This document shows positions 17,530 through 25,771 of a stretch of DNA of 64,000 nt, piece by piece. Positions within the stretch are counted from its first letter, which is position 1; every line of letters begins with the position of its first letter. Location of the stretch: assembly GCF_014268595.2 (NCBI RefSeq), contig NZ_CP077091.1, forward strand, positions 1,200,501 through 1,264,500, read 5' to 3'. The notes beneath the pieces were generated by a model, which saw nothing but the letters and a program-made list of their open reading frames with translations, did no database searches and had not been told where the DNA came from. Source of the DNA: Pseudomonas hamedanensis. GTDB lineage: Bacteria > Pseudomonadota > Gammaproteobacteria > Pseudomonadales > Pseudomonadaceae. Position numbers and translations under genes: made by a program.

Positions 17530-19155
17530 ATGACCACAGCAAACATCCTTGGCAACCTGTTCCCTTCAGTCAGCGACATCCCGGAAAAATACCGCCTCGA
17601 TGCGCAGCTCGAGCAACGCGAATACCTTGTCGATGGTGAGTTGCGCCGCTGGGACGGCCCGCTCGCGCAAGTGCGCAGCCCGGTGTATTTGCAAGGCGCC
17701 AACGGCGACGAACAAGTGATTCTCGGCAGCACGCCGCTGCTCGATGCCGACACCGCCCTGACTGCCCTCGACGCCGCCGTCCGCGCCTATGACCGAGGCC
17801 AGGGCTTGTGGCCAACCATGCGCGTCGCCGAGCGCATCCAGCATGTCGAAGCCTTCCTCGCCCGTATGCGCGAACAGCGCGAAGCGGTGGTAAAGCTGCT
17901 GATGTGGGAGATCGGCAAAAATCTCAAGGACTCGGAAAAAGAGTTCGACCGCACCTGCGATTACATCGTCGACACCATTAATGCCCTGAAAGAACTCGAC
18001 CGCCGCTCCAGCCGTTTCGAACTGGAACAGGACACCCTCGGCCAGATCCGCCGCGTGCCGCTCGGCGTCGCCCTGTGCATGGGCCCTTACAACTATCCGC
18101 TGAACGAGACGTTCACCACGCTGATCCCGGCGCTGATCATGGGCAACACCGTGGTGTTCAAACCGGCCAAGCTCGGCGTTTTGCTGATTCGCCCGCTGCT
18201 CGAAGCGTTCCGCGACAGCTTCCCCACCGGCGTGATCAACGTAATCTACGGCAGCGGCCGCGAGACCGTCAGCGCACTGATGGCCAGCGGCAAGATCGAC
18301 ATCTTCGCCTTCATTGGCACCAACAAGGCCGCCAGCGACCTGAAAAAACTTCACCCAAAACCGCACCGTTTGCGCGCCGCCCTGGGTCTGGACGCGAAGA
18401 ACCCTGGCATCGTGCTGCCGGAGGTCGATCTGGATAACGCGGTCAGCGAAGCGGTGACCGGCTCGTTGTCGTTCAACGGCCAGCGCTGCACCGCGCTGAA
18501 AATTCTCTTTGTTCATGAAGACGTGGTCGATCGCTTCATCGAAAAATTCAACGCCCGCCTGGCCACGCTGAAACCGGGCATGCCATGGGACAGCGGTGTG
18601 TCGCTGACGCCGCTGCCGGAATCGGGCAAGGTCGATTACCTGCACGCACTGGTCGCCGACGCGCAAAGCAAGGGCGCGCAGGTGGTCAACCCGAATGGTG
18701 GCGCATCCCGGGCTTCGTTCTTCTACCCGGCAGTGCTCTATCCGGTCACGCCGCAGATGCGTGTCTACCAGGAAGAGCAGTTCGGCCCGGTGGTGCCGAT
18801 CGTGCCGTACCGTCACCTCGATACCGTGATTGATTACGTGCTGGAGTCGGACTTCGGTCAACAGCTGAGTATCTTTGGCACCAACCCGGTGGCCGTCGGC
18901 CGTCTGGTCGACACCTTTGCCAATCAGGTCGGACGAATCAACCTCAACGCGCAGTGCCAGCGCGGCCCCGACACCTACCCGTTCAACGGCCGCAAGAACT
19001 CCGCCGAAGGTACGCTCTCGGTGCACGATGCGTTGCGCGTATTTTCAATCCGTACGCTGGTGGCGACAAAATTCCAGGAGAGCAACAAGGACCTGATCAG
19101 CGAGATCATTCGCGGGCGCGATTCGAGCTTCCTGACCACCGACTACATCTTCTGA
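17530..19155 (+). CDS. gapN: NADP-dependent glyceraldehyde-3-phosphate dehydrogenase (GapN/ALDH11-like)
   Basis: A 541-residue aldehyde dehydrogenase. GapN oxidises glyceraldehyde 3-phosphate directly to 3-phosphoglycerate with NADP+, bypassing ATP formation. Visible: the cofactor region GPYNYPLNETFTTLIPALIMGN and VVFKPAK, IDIFAFIGTNKA in place of the usual F-T-G-S, and the nucleophile Cys320 in SFNGQRCTALKI. The general-base motif E-L-G-G-K is not present; the aligned stretch is LGLDAKNPGIVL. ATG 17530 has GGGGTAG just upstream; in-frame TTG/ATG codons at 17494 and 17503 lack an RBS. It is a single gene. The exact substrate remains an inference from family labels, since the active-site change is shared with a poorly studied branch. 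Confidence 0.8.
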   Translation: MTTANILGNLFPSVSDIPEKYRLDAQLEQREYLVDGELRRWDGPLAQVRSPVYLQGANGDEQVILGSTPLLDADTALTALDAAVRAYDRGQGLWPTMRVAERIQHVEAFLARMREQREAVVKLLMWEIGKNLKDSEKEFDRTCDYIVDTINALKELDRRSSRFELEQDTLGQIRRVPLGVALCMGPYNYPLNETFTTLIPALIMGNTVVFKPAKLGVLLIRPLLEAFRDSFPTGVINVIYGSGRETVSALMASGKIDIFAFIGTNKAASDLKKLHPKPHRLRAALGLDAKNPGIVLPEVDLDNAVSEAVTGSLSFNGQRCTALKILFVHEDVVDRFIEKFNARLATLKPGMPWDSGVSLTPLPESGKVDYLHALVADAQSKGAQVVNPNGGASRASFFYPAVLYPVTPQMRVYQEEQFGPVVPIVPYRHLDTVIDYVLESDFGQQLSIFGTNPVAVGRLVDTFANQVGRINLNAQCQRGPDTYPFNGRKNSAEGTLSVHDALRVFSIRTLVATKFQESNKDLISEIIRGRDSSFLTTDYIF

Positions 19156-19255
19156 CCGGCAAACCGGCAGGATTGAAAATTCCCGCCTGAAACACCCCGC
19201 TCCCGGTAAAACCAGTGTCTACACTGAGGCCAGCACTGCTGGATGCCGGGAGGCG

Positions 19256-19624
19256 ATGATGCTCGACTACTTCGCGTTGGGTTTGTTGGTGTTCGTCGGT
19301 CTCGTGCTGTTTTACGGGATCATCGTATTGCATGACATTCCGTACGAGATCGCCGTTCACCGCAAGCATCCGCACCAGGATGCGATCCATGCCACCGGCT
19401 GGGTCAGTCTGTTCACCTTGCATGCGCTCTGGCCGTTCCTGTGGATCTGGGCGATGGCCTATCGGGAAGATCGCGGCTGGGGCTTTGGCGACGGCAAGTC
19501 GGTTCAAAGTCATGTGCTGCGCCTGGAACAGCAAGTGCTGCAACTGCAAACCCGGCTGGAGCAACTGGAAACCCGCTCTCCCGGAACTGAACCGCCCGCC
19601 CGTCCACACGGCGAGGGGATCTGA
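19256..19624 (+). CDS. yiaW: DUF3302 inner-membrane protein, YiaW-like
   Basis: A 122-residue protein with two membrane helices (about 4-26 and 46-66) separated by the conserved HDIPYEIAVHRKHPHQDAI loop, and a C-terminal coiled coil (HVLRLEQQVLQLQTRLEQLE). This matches E. coli YiaW. GGGAGG precedes two adjacent ATG codons (19256, 19259). It is followed 3 bp later by a YiaV-like HlyD-family gene and then by a FUSC-family gene, so the three probably make one efflux-type unit. Biochemical role is unknown. Confidence 0.88.
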   Translation: MMLDYFALGLLVFVGLVLFYGIIVLHDIPYEIAVHRKHPHQDAIHATGWVSLFTLHALWPFLWIWAMAYREDRGWGFGDGKSVQSHVLRLEQQVLQLQTRLEQLETRSPGTEPPARPHGEGI

Positions 19625-19627
19625 ACC

Positions 19628-20587
19628 ATGGATCTTCTCCTTGTCCTGACCTATGCCGCTTTCTGTGTCGCACTGTTCAAGATTTTTCGCATTCCGCTGA
19701 ACAAATGGACCGTGCCCACGGCGGTGCTCGGTGGCATTGTGCTGGTCGGCGCGCTGATTTTTACGATGAACTACAACCACCCGTACTCTGAGGTGGCGCG
19801 CTCGTATTTCGTCTCGGTGCCGGTGATTCCGATTATCAGCGGCCAGGTCATCGAGGTGCCGGTACAAGGCAACGAACCCCTGGAAAAAGGTGATGTGCTG
19901 TTTCGCATCGACCCGACGCCTTTCGAAAACCGGGTGAAATCGCTCAAGGCACAATTGATCGCGGCCAAAGGCGATCGTTATCGCATCACCGAACTGATTC
20001 GCCGCAACTTCGGCACGCAACGTGAACTGGACGCGGCGATCGCTCGCACCGACGACCTCCAGGCGCAGTTGGCCAACGCCCAGTTCGAACTGGACAACAC
20101 CGTGGTGCGCGCGCCGAGCAAGGGCTTCGTGACCCATGTGTCGCTGCGCCCGGGCATGATGGCGAGCAAGCTGCCGTTGCGCCCCTCGATGGTGTTTATT
20201 CCGCAGGAAGGCCAGTATTTCGCTGCGTGGATGCGCCAGAACAGCCTGTTGCGCCTGACCGTCGGCGATGAAGCCGAGGTCGCGTTCGATGGCATTCCCG
20301 GCAAGGTCTTCGCCGGTCGAGTAAAAAATGTCATTGGGGTGATCGCCGAAGGCCAGGTGCAGCCTTCCGGCACGCTGATCGGTTATACCGGTTCCCCGCC
20401 GGCCGGGCGGGTGCCGGTGATCATCGAAATCACCGACCCCAACTTCGCCCAATACAGCCAACTCATGCCGGGAGGCGCTTACGGGCAGGCGGCGCTGTAC
20501 AGCCAGCACTTTCACCACATCGGCGCGATGCGCAAAATCCTGCTGCGCATGTCGGCATGGATGAATTACATTTTCCCTTTCCATTGA
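19628..20587 (+). CDS. yiaV: HlyD-family periplasmic adaptor, YiaV-like
   Basis: A 319-residue membrane-fusion protein with two N-terminal hydrophobic segments (about 2-22 and 30-49), a biotinyl-lipoyl-like half (VPVIPIISGQVIEVPVQGNEPLEKGDVLFRID), a short helical hairpin, then the second lipoyl half (FELDNTVVRAPSKGFVTHV) and beta-barrel domain (RQNSLLRLTVGDEAEVAF). It closely follows E. coli YiaV (378 residues) but the hairpin is about 60 residues shorter. Such adaptors link an inner-membrane pump to an outer-membrane channel. It is 3 bp after yiaW and about 75 bp before the FUSC gene. Substrate unknown; aromatic acids are typical for AaeAB-like relatives. Confidence 0.9.
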   Translation: MDLLLVLTYAAFCVALFKIFRIPLNKWTVPTAVLGGIVLVGALIFTMNYNHPYSEVARSYFVSVPVIPIISGQVIEVPVQGNEPLEKGDVLFRIDPTPFENRVKSLKAQLIAAKGDRYRITELIRRNFGTQRELDAAIARTDDLQAQLANAQFELDNTVVRAPSKGFVTHVSLRPGMMASKLPLRPSMVFIPQEGQYFAAWMRQNSLLRLTVGDEAEVAFDGIPGKVFAGRVKNVIGVIAEGQVQPSGTLIGYTGSPPAGRVPVIIEITDPNFAQYSQLMPGGAYGQAALYSQHFHHIGAMRKILLRMSAWMNYIFPFH

Positions 20588-20662
20588 TTGCAGGTTTGAA
20601 AAGCGAGGTTCGCACTGAGCACTTTCCGCACCCATCGACTGCCACCGTTTTTACGCCGCGTC

Positions 20663-21688
20663 TTGCGGCCGTTGCTCGATCCGTTTCGGCGTTATCGCCA
20701 CGCCCGTCTGATTCATGCGGTGCGGGTAGCGCTGGGGTTGCTGGCGACGATTCTGTTGACCACCGGCATCAACCTGCCCCACGGCGAATGGGCTTCGGTG
20801 ACGATGCTGGTGGTGATCGGCGGCTTGCAGCATCACGGAAATATCGGCAAAAAAGCCGCCGAGCGAGCCATCGGCACGTTGATCGGTGCCGGAGTCGGGT
20901 TGGCTCTGGTAGCCCAGCACGCGTGGCTCGGCATGCCCTGGCTGACCTATTTCTCGATGGCTGTGGTCTGCGGGTTCTTTTCCTATCACGCCATCGGCAA
21001 GGGCGGCTACACCGCGCTGCTTTCAGCCATTACCGTGTTTATCGTGGCCGGACACGGTGACAACCCGATCACCGATGGTTTGTGGCGCGGCGTCGATATC
21101 CTGATCGGCATCGCCCTCGCCCTCGCCTTCTCGTTTGCCTTGCCGCTGTATGCGGTGTACTCGTGGCGCTACAACCTCGCTGATGCCTTGCGCGACTGCG
21201 CCACGGTGTACGGGCGCATCATCAGCGGCCAACCGGTCAGTGCCGACGAGCACGTGAAGCTGATGAGCCGCCTCGGCGCGGTGATGGTGCAACTGCGCTC
21301 GCTGATGCCGTCAGTGTCCAAGGAAGTGAAAATTTCCATGACCGAACTCGATGCGATCCAGCGCAACCTGCGCATGTGCATCAGCACCCTGGAGATCCTC
21401 GGCAACATCCGCCCGAACGCCAGCGATGCGCACGCCATGGCCCATTTGCAAACCGCGTTGAAGGCCGAGCATCGGCAGATTCGCGTGCAACTGATCGGCA
21501 TGGCCCGCGCCTTGAAAAGCGGCGCGACCCAGCGTCTGGATCGGCCTGTGGAACTGCCGCAGGTCCATTTGGATGCACCGGTTGACAACACGCTGGACGG
21601 TTACCGGTTACTGACCCGCCAATTGGCAGCCAATGTCAGCGAACTGCGCCAGCGCCTGGCCGTGACCGCTCCGCGCTGGAACATCTGA
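20663..21688 (+). CDS. FUSC-family inner-membrane protein (YccS/AaeB-like)
   Basis: At least 341 residues. Five to six membrane helices occupy roughly residues 20-175 (VALGLLATILLTTGI, TMLVVIGGLQHHG, IGTLIGAGVGLALV, YFSMAVVCGFFSYH, LLSAITVFIVAGH, ILIGIALALAFSFALPLY), followed by a soluble helical domain. The GEWASVTMLVV and GGLQHHGNIGKKAAERAIGT blocks mark the fusaric-acid-resistance/AaeB group of proton-driven exporters. The annotated TTG start at 20663 has no RBS; a CTG at 20615 with GAGG 7 bp upstream would add 16 residues (beginning with S-T-F-R) and may be the true start. It likely works with the preceding HlyD-family protein. Confidence 0.88.
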   Translation: MRPLLDPFRRYRHARLIHAVRVALGLLATILLTTGINLPHGEWASVTMLVVIGGLQHHGNIGKKAAERAIGTLIGAGVGLALVAQHAWLGMPWLTYFSMAVVCGFFSYHAIGKGGYTALLSAITVFIVAGHGDNPITDGLWRGVDILIGIALALAFSFALPLYAVYSWRYNLADALRDCATVYGRIISGQPVSADEHVKLMSRLGAVMVQLRSLMPSVSKEVKISMTELDAIQRNLRMCISTLEILGNIRPNASDAHAMAHLQTALKAEHRQIRVQLIGMARALKSGATQRLDRPVELPQVHLDAPVDNTLDGYRLLTRQLAANVSELRQRLAVTAPRWNI

Positions 21689-21691
21689 CCG

Positions 21692-22585
21692 TCATTGCGC
21701 AGCCAGGCGCCGCGTCTTCAGGCCCCAGCCCTGTTGCATACCCGCCGCGGCCAGCAGAATCGCGGCGACGCCGAGCCATTGCAGGGTTTCGAGGCGATGA
21801 CCGAAAGCGAACCAGTCAACAAAGATCGCGGCAATCGGGTAGATGAATGACAGCGCGCCGGTCAACGCGGTCGGCAATTTCTGAATCGCGCCGTAGAGCA
21901 AGACATACATCAGGCCGGTGTGCACGATCCCCAGCGTGATCAGACTGGCCCAGGCACTCGGCGCTTGCGGCAATGCGCTGAAATGCGCAAACGGCGCCAG
22001 CAACAGCACCCCGGTGCATACTTGAATCAGTGCAATCAGATGAGGCGGCGTGCCCGTCAGGCGCTTGATGATCAGCGCCGCAATCGCATAGAGGAGCGCC
22101 GCGCCCAATGCCAGGGCGATACCCGTCAGATAATCGTTGCCGCTCTCACCTTGAGTACCGTGAGCGCTGACAATCGCCAGCATGCCCATGAACGAAATCA
22201 CCAGCCAGAACAGCTTCTGCAAAGTGATTTTTTCCCCCAGAAACAGCGCCGCCAGCCCTACCAGCATAAACGGCTGTACGTTGTAGACCGCCGTGCCGAT
22301 CGCGATAGAGGCTTTGGAGTACGAGGCAAACAACAACACCCAGTTGCCGACAATCGCCATGCCGCTGAGCACCGCCAGCAGAAACGTGGTACGGGTCAGA
22401 ATGCCCGGGCGCAGAAAGCCGAACGCCGCGCAAATCAGCAACAACGTGCCGGCGCCGAACACGCAACGCCAAAACACCACGTCCAGCACCGGTTGCCCGG
22501 AGACCAGCACAAACCAGCCGATCGTCCCGGATATCAGCATGGCAGCGGTCATTTCCAGCGAACCGCGACGGATTGTCTTGTCCAT
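21692..22585 (-). CDS. DMT-superfamily (EamA) transporter
   Basis: A 297-residue integral membrane protein with ten predicted helices and two EamA repeats (about 8-140 and 155-287). The second repeat shows LTGALSFIYPIAAIFVDWFAFGHRL, the usual EamA end block. CAGGAG lies upstream of the ATG at 22585. It ends 3 bp from the convergent FUSC gene and is divergent from the Lrp-family regulator, a common arrangement in which the regulator controls an amino-acid exporter. Export of an amino acid or related metabolite is inferred from that pairing. Confidence 0.9.
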   Translation of the reverse strand: MDKTIRRGSLEMTAAMLISGTIGWFVLVSGQPVLDVVFWRCVFGAGTLLLICAAFGFLRPGILTRTTFLLAVLSGMAIVGNWVLLFASYSKASIAIGTAVYNVQPFMLVGLAALFLGEKITLQKLFWLVISFMGMLAIVSAHGTQGESGNDYLTGIALALGAALLYAIAALIIKRLTGTPPHLIALIQVCTGVLLLAPFAHFSALPQAPSAWASLITLGIVHTGLMYVLLYGAIQKLPTALTGALSFIYPIAAIFVDWFAFGHRLETLQWLGVAAILLAAAGMQQGWGLKTRRLAAQ

Positions 22586-22733
22586 CTTTTATCTCCTGAG
22601 TCTGTGGCGAAAGCATGGCAAAAGTATGCCCGGCGCGCGCCGGGCTTCTCCAGCGCATAAACAAGGCTAAACTTGCGCTTCACCTTTTTTATCGCGGGTG
22701 TTTTTCACCAAACGCCTAATGCCGGAGTTGCTC

Positions 22734-23171
22734 ATGACCGATGACATTGACCAGATCCTGATCAGCGCCCTGATGGAAGACTCGCGGCGCTCGCTCAAGG
22801 CGCTGGCGCAGATAAGCGGTTTGTCTTCGCCCAGCGTTGCAGAACGCTTGCGCCGTCTGGAAGAACGCGGCGTGTTAAAGGGCTATACGGTGGAGGTCGA
22901 TCCAAAGTGCTTCGGCTATCAATTGCAGGCAATCGTCCGCGTGCGGCCACTGCCGGGGCAGTTGCAGGAGGTCGAACGGCAGATCCTGTCGATCCCCGAA
23001 TTTACCGAATGCGACAAGGTCACCGGCGAAGATTGCTTCATCGCGCGCCTGCATGTGCGTTCGATGGAACAGCTCGACACCCTCCTCGACCGCCTCAATA
23101 CCCTGGCGGAAACCAACACCGCGATCGTCAAGAAAACGCCGGTCAAACGTCGCTTGCCGCCGATGGCGTAG
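22734..23171 (+). CDS. Lrp/AsnC-family transcriptional regulator
   Basis: A 145-residue regulator: N-terminal winged HTH (about residues 4-50: ILISALMEDSRRSLKALAQI, then SSPSVAERLRRLEERGVL), a linker, and the RAM ligand-binding domain (about 65-140) with VTGEDCFIARLHVRSMEQLD. ATG 22734 is chosen because GGAG lies 6 bp upstream; an earlier in-frame GTG has none. It is divergent from the DMT transporter gene, which it probably regulates in response to an amino acid. It ends at a strong bidirectional terminator. Confidence 0.92.
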   Translation: MTDDIDQILISALMEDSRRSLKALAQISGLSSPSVAERLRRLEERGVLKGYTVEVDPKCFGYQLQAIVRVRPLPGQLQEVERQILSIPEFTECDKVTGEDCFIARLHVRSMEQLDTLLDRLNTLAETNTAIVKKTPVKRRLPPMA

Positions 23172-23195
23172 CCGGGGCACTTTCTTGCGGACAAG

Positions 23196-23220
23196 AAAAA
23201 ACCCGCCGAAGCGGGTTTTT
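23196..23220. terminator. Bidirectional rho-independent terminator
   Basis: AAAAAACCCGC and GCGGGTTTTT form a GC stem with a 4 bp loop and T-runs on both strands, serving the Lrp-family gene and the convergent yccA. Confidence 0.92.
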
Positions 23221-23240
23221 CCGTTGTTGCGTGGCTGCGA

Positions 23241-23912
23241 TCAGTCGTCGCGGCTCATGATGCCAAACAGTTGCAGCAGGCTGACGAACAGGTTGTAGAT
23301 CGATACATACAGGCTGACGGTCGCCATGATGTAGTTGCGTTCGCCACCGTGAATGATCGCGCTGGTCTGGAACAGAATGCAGACCGACGAGAACAGCACG
23401 AAGCCGGCGCTGATCGCCAGTTGCAGGCCGCTGATCTGGAAGAAGAAGCTTGCGACGACCGCGCCCAGCAACACGAAGAACCCGGCGGTGATGAAGCCGC
23501 TGAGGAAGCTCATGTCCTTGCGGGAGATCAGCACGTAGGCCGACAGACCACCGAATACCAGTGCGGTCATGGCGAACGCCGAGCTGACCACTTCGGCGCC
23601 GCCCTGCATGCCCAGGTAACGGTTGAGGATCGGACCGAGCAGGAAGCCCATGAATCCGGTCAGCGCAAACGCCGACACCAGGCCCCACGCGGAGTCACGG
23701 AGTTTGTTGGTGAGGAAGAACAGCCCGTAGAAGCCGATCAGCACCACGAAGATATTCGGGTAGCCGACACGCATCTGCTGCGCCACAAAAGCCATCACGC
23801 CGCTGAATGCGAGGGTCAGAGCCAGCAGGCCGTAAGTGTTGCGCAGGACGCGGCTAACCTCTAGCTGCTCAGCCTGCACGCTGTTATTAACTGCGTAATC
23901 CTGTTCGCGCAT
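23241..23912 (-). CDS. yccA: Bax inhibitor-1/YccA family membrane protein
   Basis: A 223-residue inner-membrane protein with seven predicted helices and a hydrophilic N-terminus (MREQDYAVNNSVQAEQLEVS). Features typical of Pseudomonas YccA/BI-1 members are GGLSAYVLISRKDMSFL, FQTSAIIHGGERNYI (the conserved Asp is replaced by the H-G-G-E region) and VSLYVSIYNLFVSLLQLFG at the end. E. coli YccA binds and restrains the FtsH protease; the Pseudomonas relative is assumed to act similarly. CAGGAG precedes the ATG. Single-gene unit, with the tRNA-Ser promoter immediately upstream on the other strand. Confidence 0.92.
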   Translation of the reverse strand: MREQDYAVNNSVQAEQLEVSRVLRNTYGLLALTLAFSGVMAFVAQQMRVGYPNIFVVLIGFYGLFFLTNKLRDSAWGLVSAFALTGFMGFLLGPILNRYLGMQGGAEVVSSAFAMTALVFGGLSAYVLISRKDMSFLSGFITAGFFVLLGAVVASFFFQISGLQLAISAGFVLFSSVCILFQTSAIIHGGERNYIMATVSLYVSIYNLFVSLLQLFGIMSRDD

Positions 23913-23989
23913 GGCGACACTCCTGTTGGTTGGAAACGTTCAGATGCAAAGATCATAACAGACGCTCTGTAACAAGCCATGCAGAGAGT

Positions 23990-24017
23990 TTGACAGTGTG
24001 TTTCATTCAGGTATTAT
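23990..24017 (+). promoter_or_regulatory. Sigma70 promoter of tRNA-Ser
   Basis: TTGACA at 23990-23995, 16 bp spacer, TATTAT at 24012-24017, then a GC-rich discriminator before the tRNA. The near-consensus boxes and GC-rich discriminator are typical of growth-rate-controlled stable RNA promoters. Confidence 0.85.
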
Positions 24018-24035
24018 GGCGCCCGCAACGCAAAC

Positions 24036-24123
24036 GGAGGTGTGGCCGAGTGGTTTAAGGCAACGGTCTTGAAAACCGTCGACTGTAACAGGTCCATGAG
24101 TTCGAATCCCATCGCCTCCGCCA
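24036..24123 (+). tRNA. tRNA-Ser (anticodon TGA)
   Basis: An 88 nt class II tRNA with long variable arm. The acceptor stem GGAGGTG pairs with CGCCTCC, discriminator G, and an encoded CCA end. The anticodon loop reads CTTGAAA, giving anticodon TGA (UGA). TTCGAAT marks the T loop. A hairpin that starts 8 bp after CCA serves as terminator and is repeated 8.3 kb downstream. Confidence 0.96.
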
Positions 24124-24167
24124 TCTTATGTACGACAAAGCCCTGATTATTCAGGGCTTTGTCGTTT
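24124..24167 (+). repeat. Left copy of a 43/44 bp direct repeat; also the tRNA-Ser terminator
   Basis: TCTTATGTACGACAAAGCCC opens a segment containing the hairpin ACGACAAAGCCCTGA / TCAGGGCTTTGTCGT plus a T-run. The same segment recurs at 32417-32459 in the same orientation with a single-base deletion in the loop. The identity includes the eight unpaired bases before the stem, so it is more than two similar terminators. Confidence 0.85.
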
Positions 24168-24347
24168 CTGGCATTCAGGAAAACCGGCTCCCTTCACGTA
24201 GATCGCTTCCGCATCTTCTCAGCCATTCCCGCCACCCTGCCCTGCTGACACCGTTACGTTGGCGCTGATCAAATCAGTCCAGGCAAAGCGCATTGGTTGC
24301 ATTAACTCCGGAAAACGCTGATTTCTGAAACTGCCACAGATCTACCT

Positions 24348-24435
24348 GTGGGAGCGGGCTTGCTCGCGAAAGCGGCGTGTCAGTCGATAATTGTCTCGCC
24401 TGACGCACCGCCTTCGCGAGCAAGCCCGCTCCCAC
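24348..24435. repeat. Paired inverted REP element
   Basis: GTGGGAGCGGGCTTGCTCGC at 24348 and the complementary unit ending 24435. It lies in the 490 bp gap after tRNA-Ser; apart from it and a short reading frame at 24571, the gap holds no gene that I can support. Confidence 0.9.
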
Positions 24436-24570
24436 ATTCGATAGGCGCTGGCTTTCAAAAATGGGCAGCTTTCGACCCGAAGCGGACGCCAAGGATTGCC
24501 GGCGGGGAGAGTTTCCTGATGCCTTTGTGCGCCGTATAGTGGCAATACTTTTTCGGTCAAAGGAATGGCT

Positions 24571-24675
24571 ATGAACCCGCTAAGCGGCCTGCCCGTCGGT
24601 GAAATCGGCGACCGTGACACTGTAAATGTCACGTCGCATTGCGCGAAAAGGGGAACGCCATGCGTGCAGGCGTGA
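24571..24675 (+). CDS. Possible 34-residue leader or remnant reading frame
   Basis: ATG at 24571 has a good RBS (AAAGGA, 6 bp upstream) and encodes MNPLSGLPVGEIGDRDTVNV and 14 more residues. It ends inside the downstream hydrolase gene (overlap 16 bp). It could be a translated leader coupled to the hydrolase or the surviving N-terminus of a gene broken when the accessory block arrived. No family recognised; it may not be real. Confidence 0.25.
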   Translation: MNPLSGLPVGEIGDRDTVNVTSHCAKRGTPCVQA

Positions 24676-25559
24676 CTCTTGCCGGGATTGGCACCACTTT
24701 GGCGCTGTTGTCTGCGTCGCCAGCCCAGCCTGCAGCCCTGCCGCCAGTCACTGTCAACCAGGGTGGTATCTCAGTGCTGGTACAAGGCTCGGGAACAGAC
24801 ATCATCTTAATTCCCGGATTTGCGTCGTCCTACGAAGTCTGGGCTGATTTGGCCTCCGGATTACGGCACAGCCACCGTCTCCATCTCGTGCAGGTAGCTG
24901 GCTTTGCCGGCTCGCCTGCCGTATCCAATCCAGACGGGAAAGTCGTCGCGCCGACGGTCGAGGCGATCGCTGAATACATCCGCAGCCAGCGCATCGAGGC
25001 GCCGGTGGTCATCGGTCATTCGTTGGGTGGTGAGGTGGCACTGATGCTGGGTGCGCGTCATCCCGATCAAGTGGGACGCCTGATGATTGTCGATGCGATG
25101 CCCTTCTATACGTTGCTCTTCTACCCCTCCGCGACCAGTGAAACGGCGACCCCGCATGCTGCTGCGATGCGCGATGCAATGTTGGCGGCAACGCCTGAGC
25201 AGGCGCACGCCATGCAGCAGGCGGCCATCGCCCGTCTCGCTAAAACTGAAGCGGTCAGACCAGGCCTGGTCGCAGCGGGGATGAACTCGGACCGAAAGAC
25301 GATGGCCAATGCCATGTATGAACTGATGGTCACCGACCTCCGGCCTGAGCTTGAACGCATCAAGGTGCCTGTCGAGGTCGTCTATGCCTACGACCTGCTT
25401 TACGGCGTAGAGGCATCCCACATTGATGCAATGTTCCATAACGCCTATGCCTCGACCCCAAACATCAGCTTCAGGCGCATTGACGGCAGTTTTCACTTCA
25501 TCATGCTTGATCAGCCAGAACTGTTCGCCAGTGCTGTCATCAAGTTCCTGAACCGGTGA
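24660..25559 (+). CDS. Secreted alpha/beta hydrolase
   Basis: A 299-residue alpha/beta-fold hydrolase with an N-terminal signal-like segment (about 1-26). Catalytic features: nucleophile Ser121 in IGHSLGGEVAL, oxyanion-hole region IPGFASSYEVW (HG replaced by PG), and the terminal histidine in GSFHFIMLDQP. Acid residue is probably the Asp in VVYAYDLLYG. AAGGGG lies 6 bp before the ATG. It is the first gene of the block bracketed by the 43/44 bp repeat and has no operon partner. The substrate cannot be read from the sequence. Confidence 0.85.
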   Translation: MRAGVTLAGIGTTLALLSASPAQPAALPPVTVNQGGISVLVQGSGTDIILIPGFASSYEVWADLASGLRHSHRLHLVQVAGFAGSPAVSNPDGKVVAPTVEAIAEYIRSQRIEAPVVIGHSLGGEVALMLGARHPDQVGRLMIVDAMPFYTLLFYPSATSETATPHAAAMRDAMLAATPEQAHAMQQAAIARLAKTEAVRPGLVAAGMNSDRKTMANAMYELMVTDLRPELERIKVPVEVVYAYDLLYGVEASHIDAMFHNAYASTPNISFRRIDGSFHFIMLDQPELFASAVIKFLNR

Positions 25560-25638
25560 GCAACGGTGGGGTATCTAGAGCGATGAATCAGCGTTAAAGG
25601 GCACAGGATTTGTTGCCGCTCTAAAACAAAAGGGAAAC

Positions 25639-25697
25639 AAAAGGGGACTGATTTATTTCTCAGATTCATTTCTCAGAAAATAAATCACTCCCCTTTT
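25639..25697. repeat. Imperfect inverted repeat carrying an AAAAGGGGACTGATTTATTT-type motif
   Basis: The two arms (about 25639-25665 and 25671-25697) pair imperfectly; a second partial copy of the outer motif (GTCCCCTTTT) follows at 25701. Similar AAAAGGGGAC..ATTTATTT sequences are, from memory, scattered in gamma-proteobacterial genomes next to REP-associated Y1 transposases, so this may be a non-autonomous relic. No transposase gene is nearby. It lies between the convergent hydrolase and AraC genes. Confidence 0.5.
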
Positions 25698-25771
25698 CTA
25701 GTCCCCTTTTCTACACATCGGGGATTACCAGATCGATACAAGTGTCAATGCACACTCCACGTCTTCGTTCT

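Noticed and set aside
17566..19026. 486-codon minus-strand open frame opposite gapN
   Set aside because: Shadow frame; the plus-strand gene has ALDH motifs throughout.
19106..20635. 509-codon minus-strand open frame over yiaW/yiaV
   Set aside because: Shadow frame crossing two real genes and the gap between them.
24571..24675. Riboswitch or attenuator leader before the hydrolase
   Set aside because: No terminator/antiterminator pair or codon runs; kept only as a weak short reading frame.
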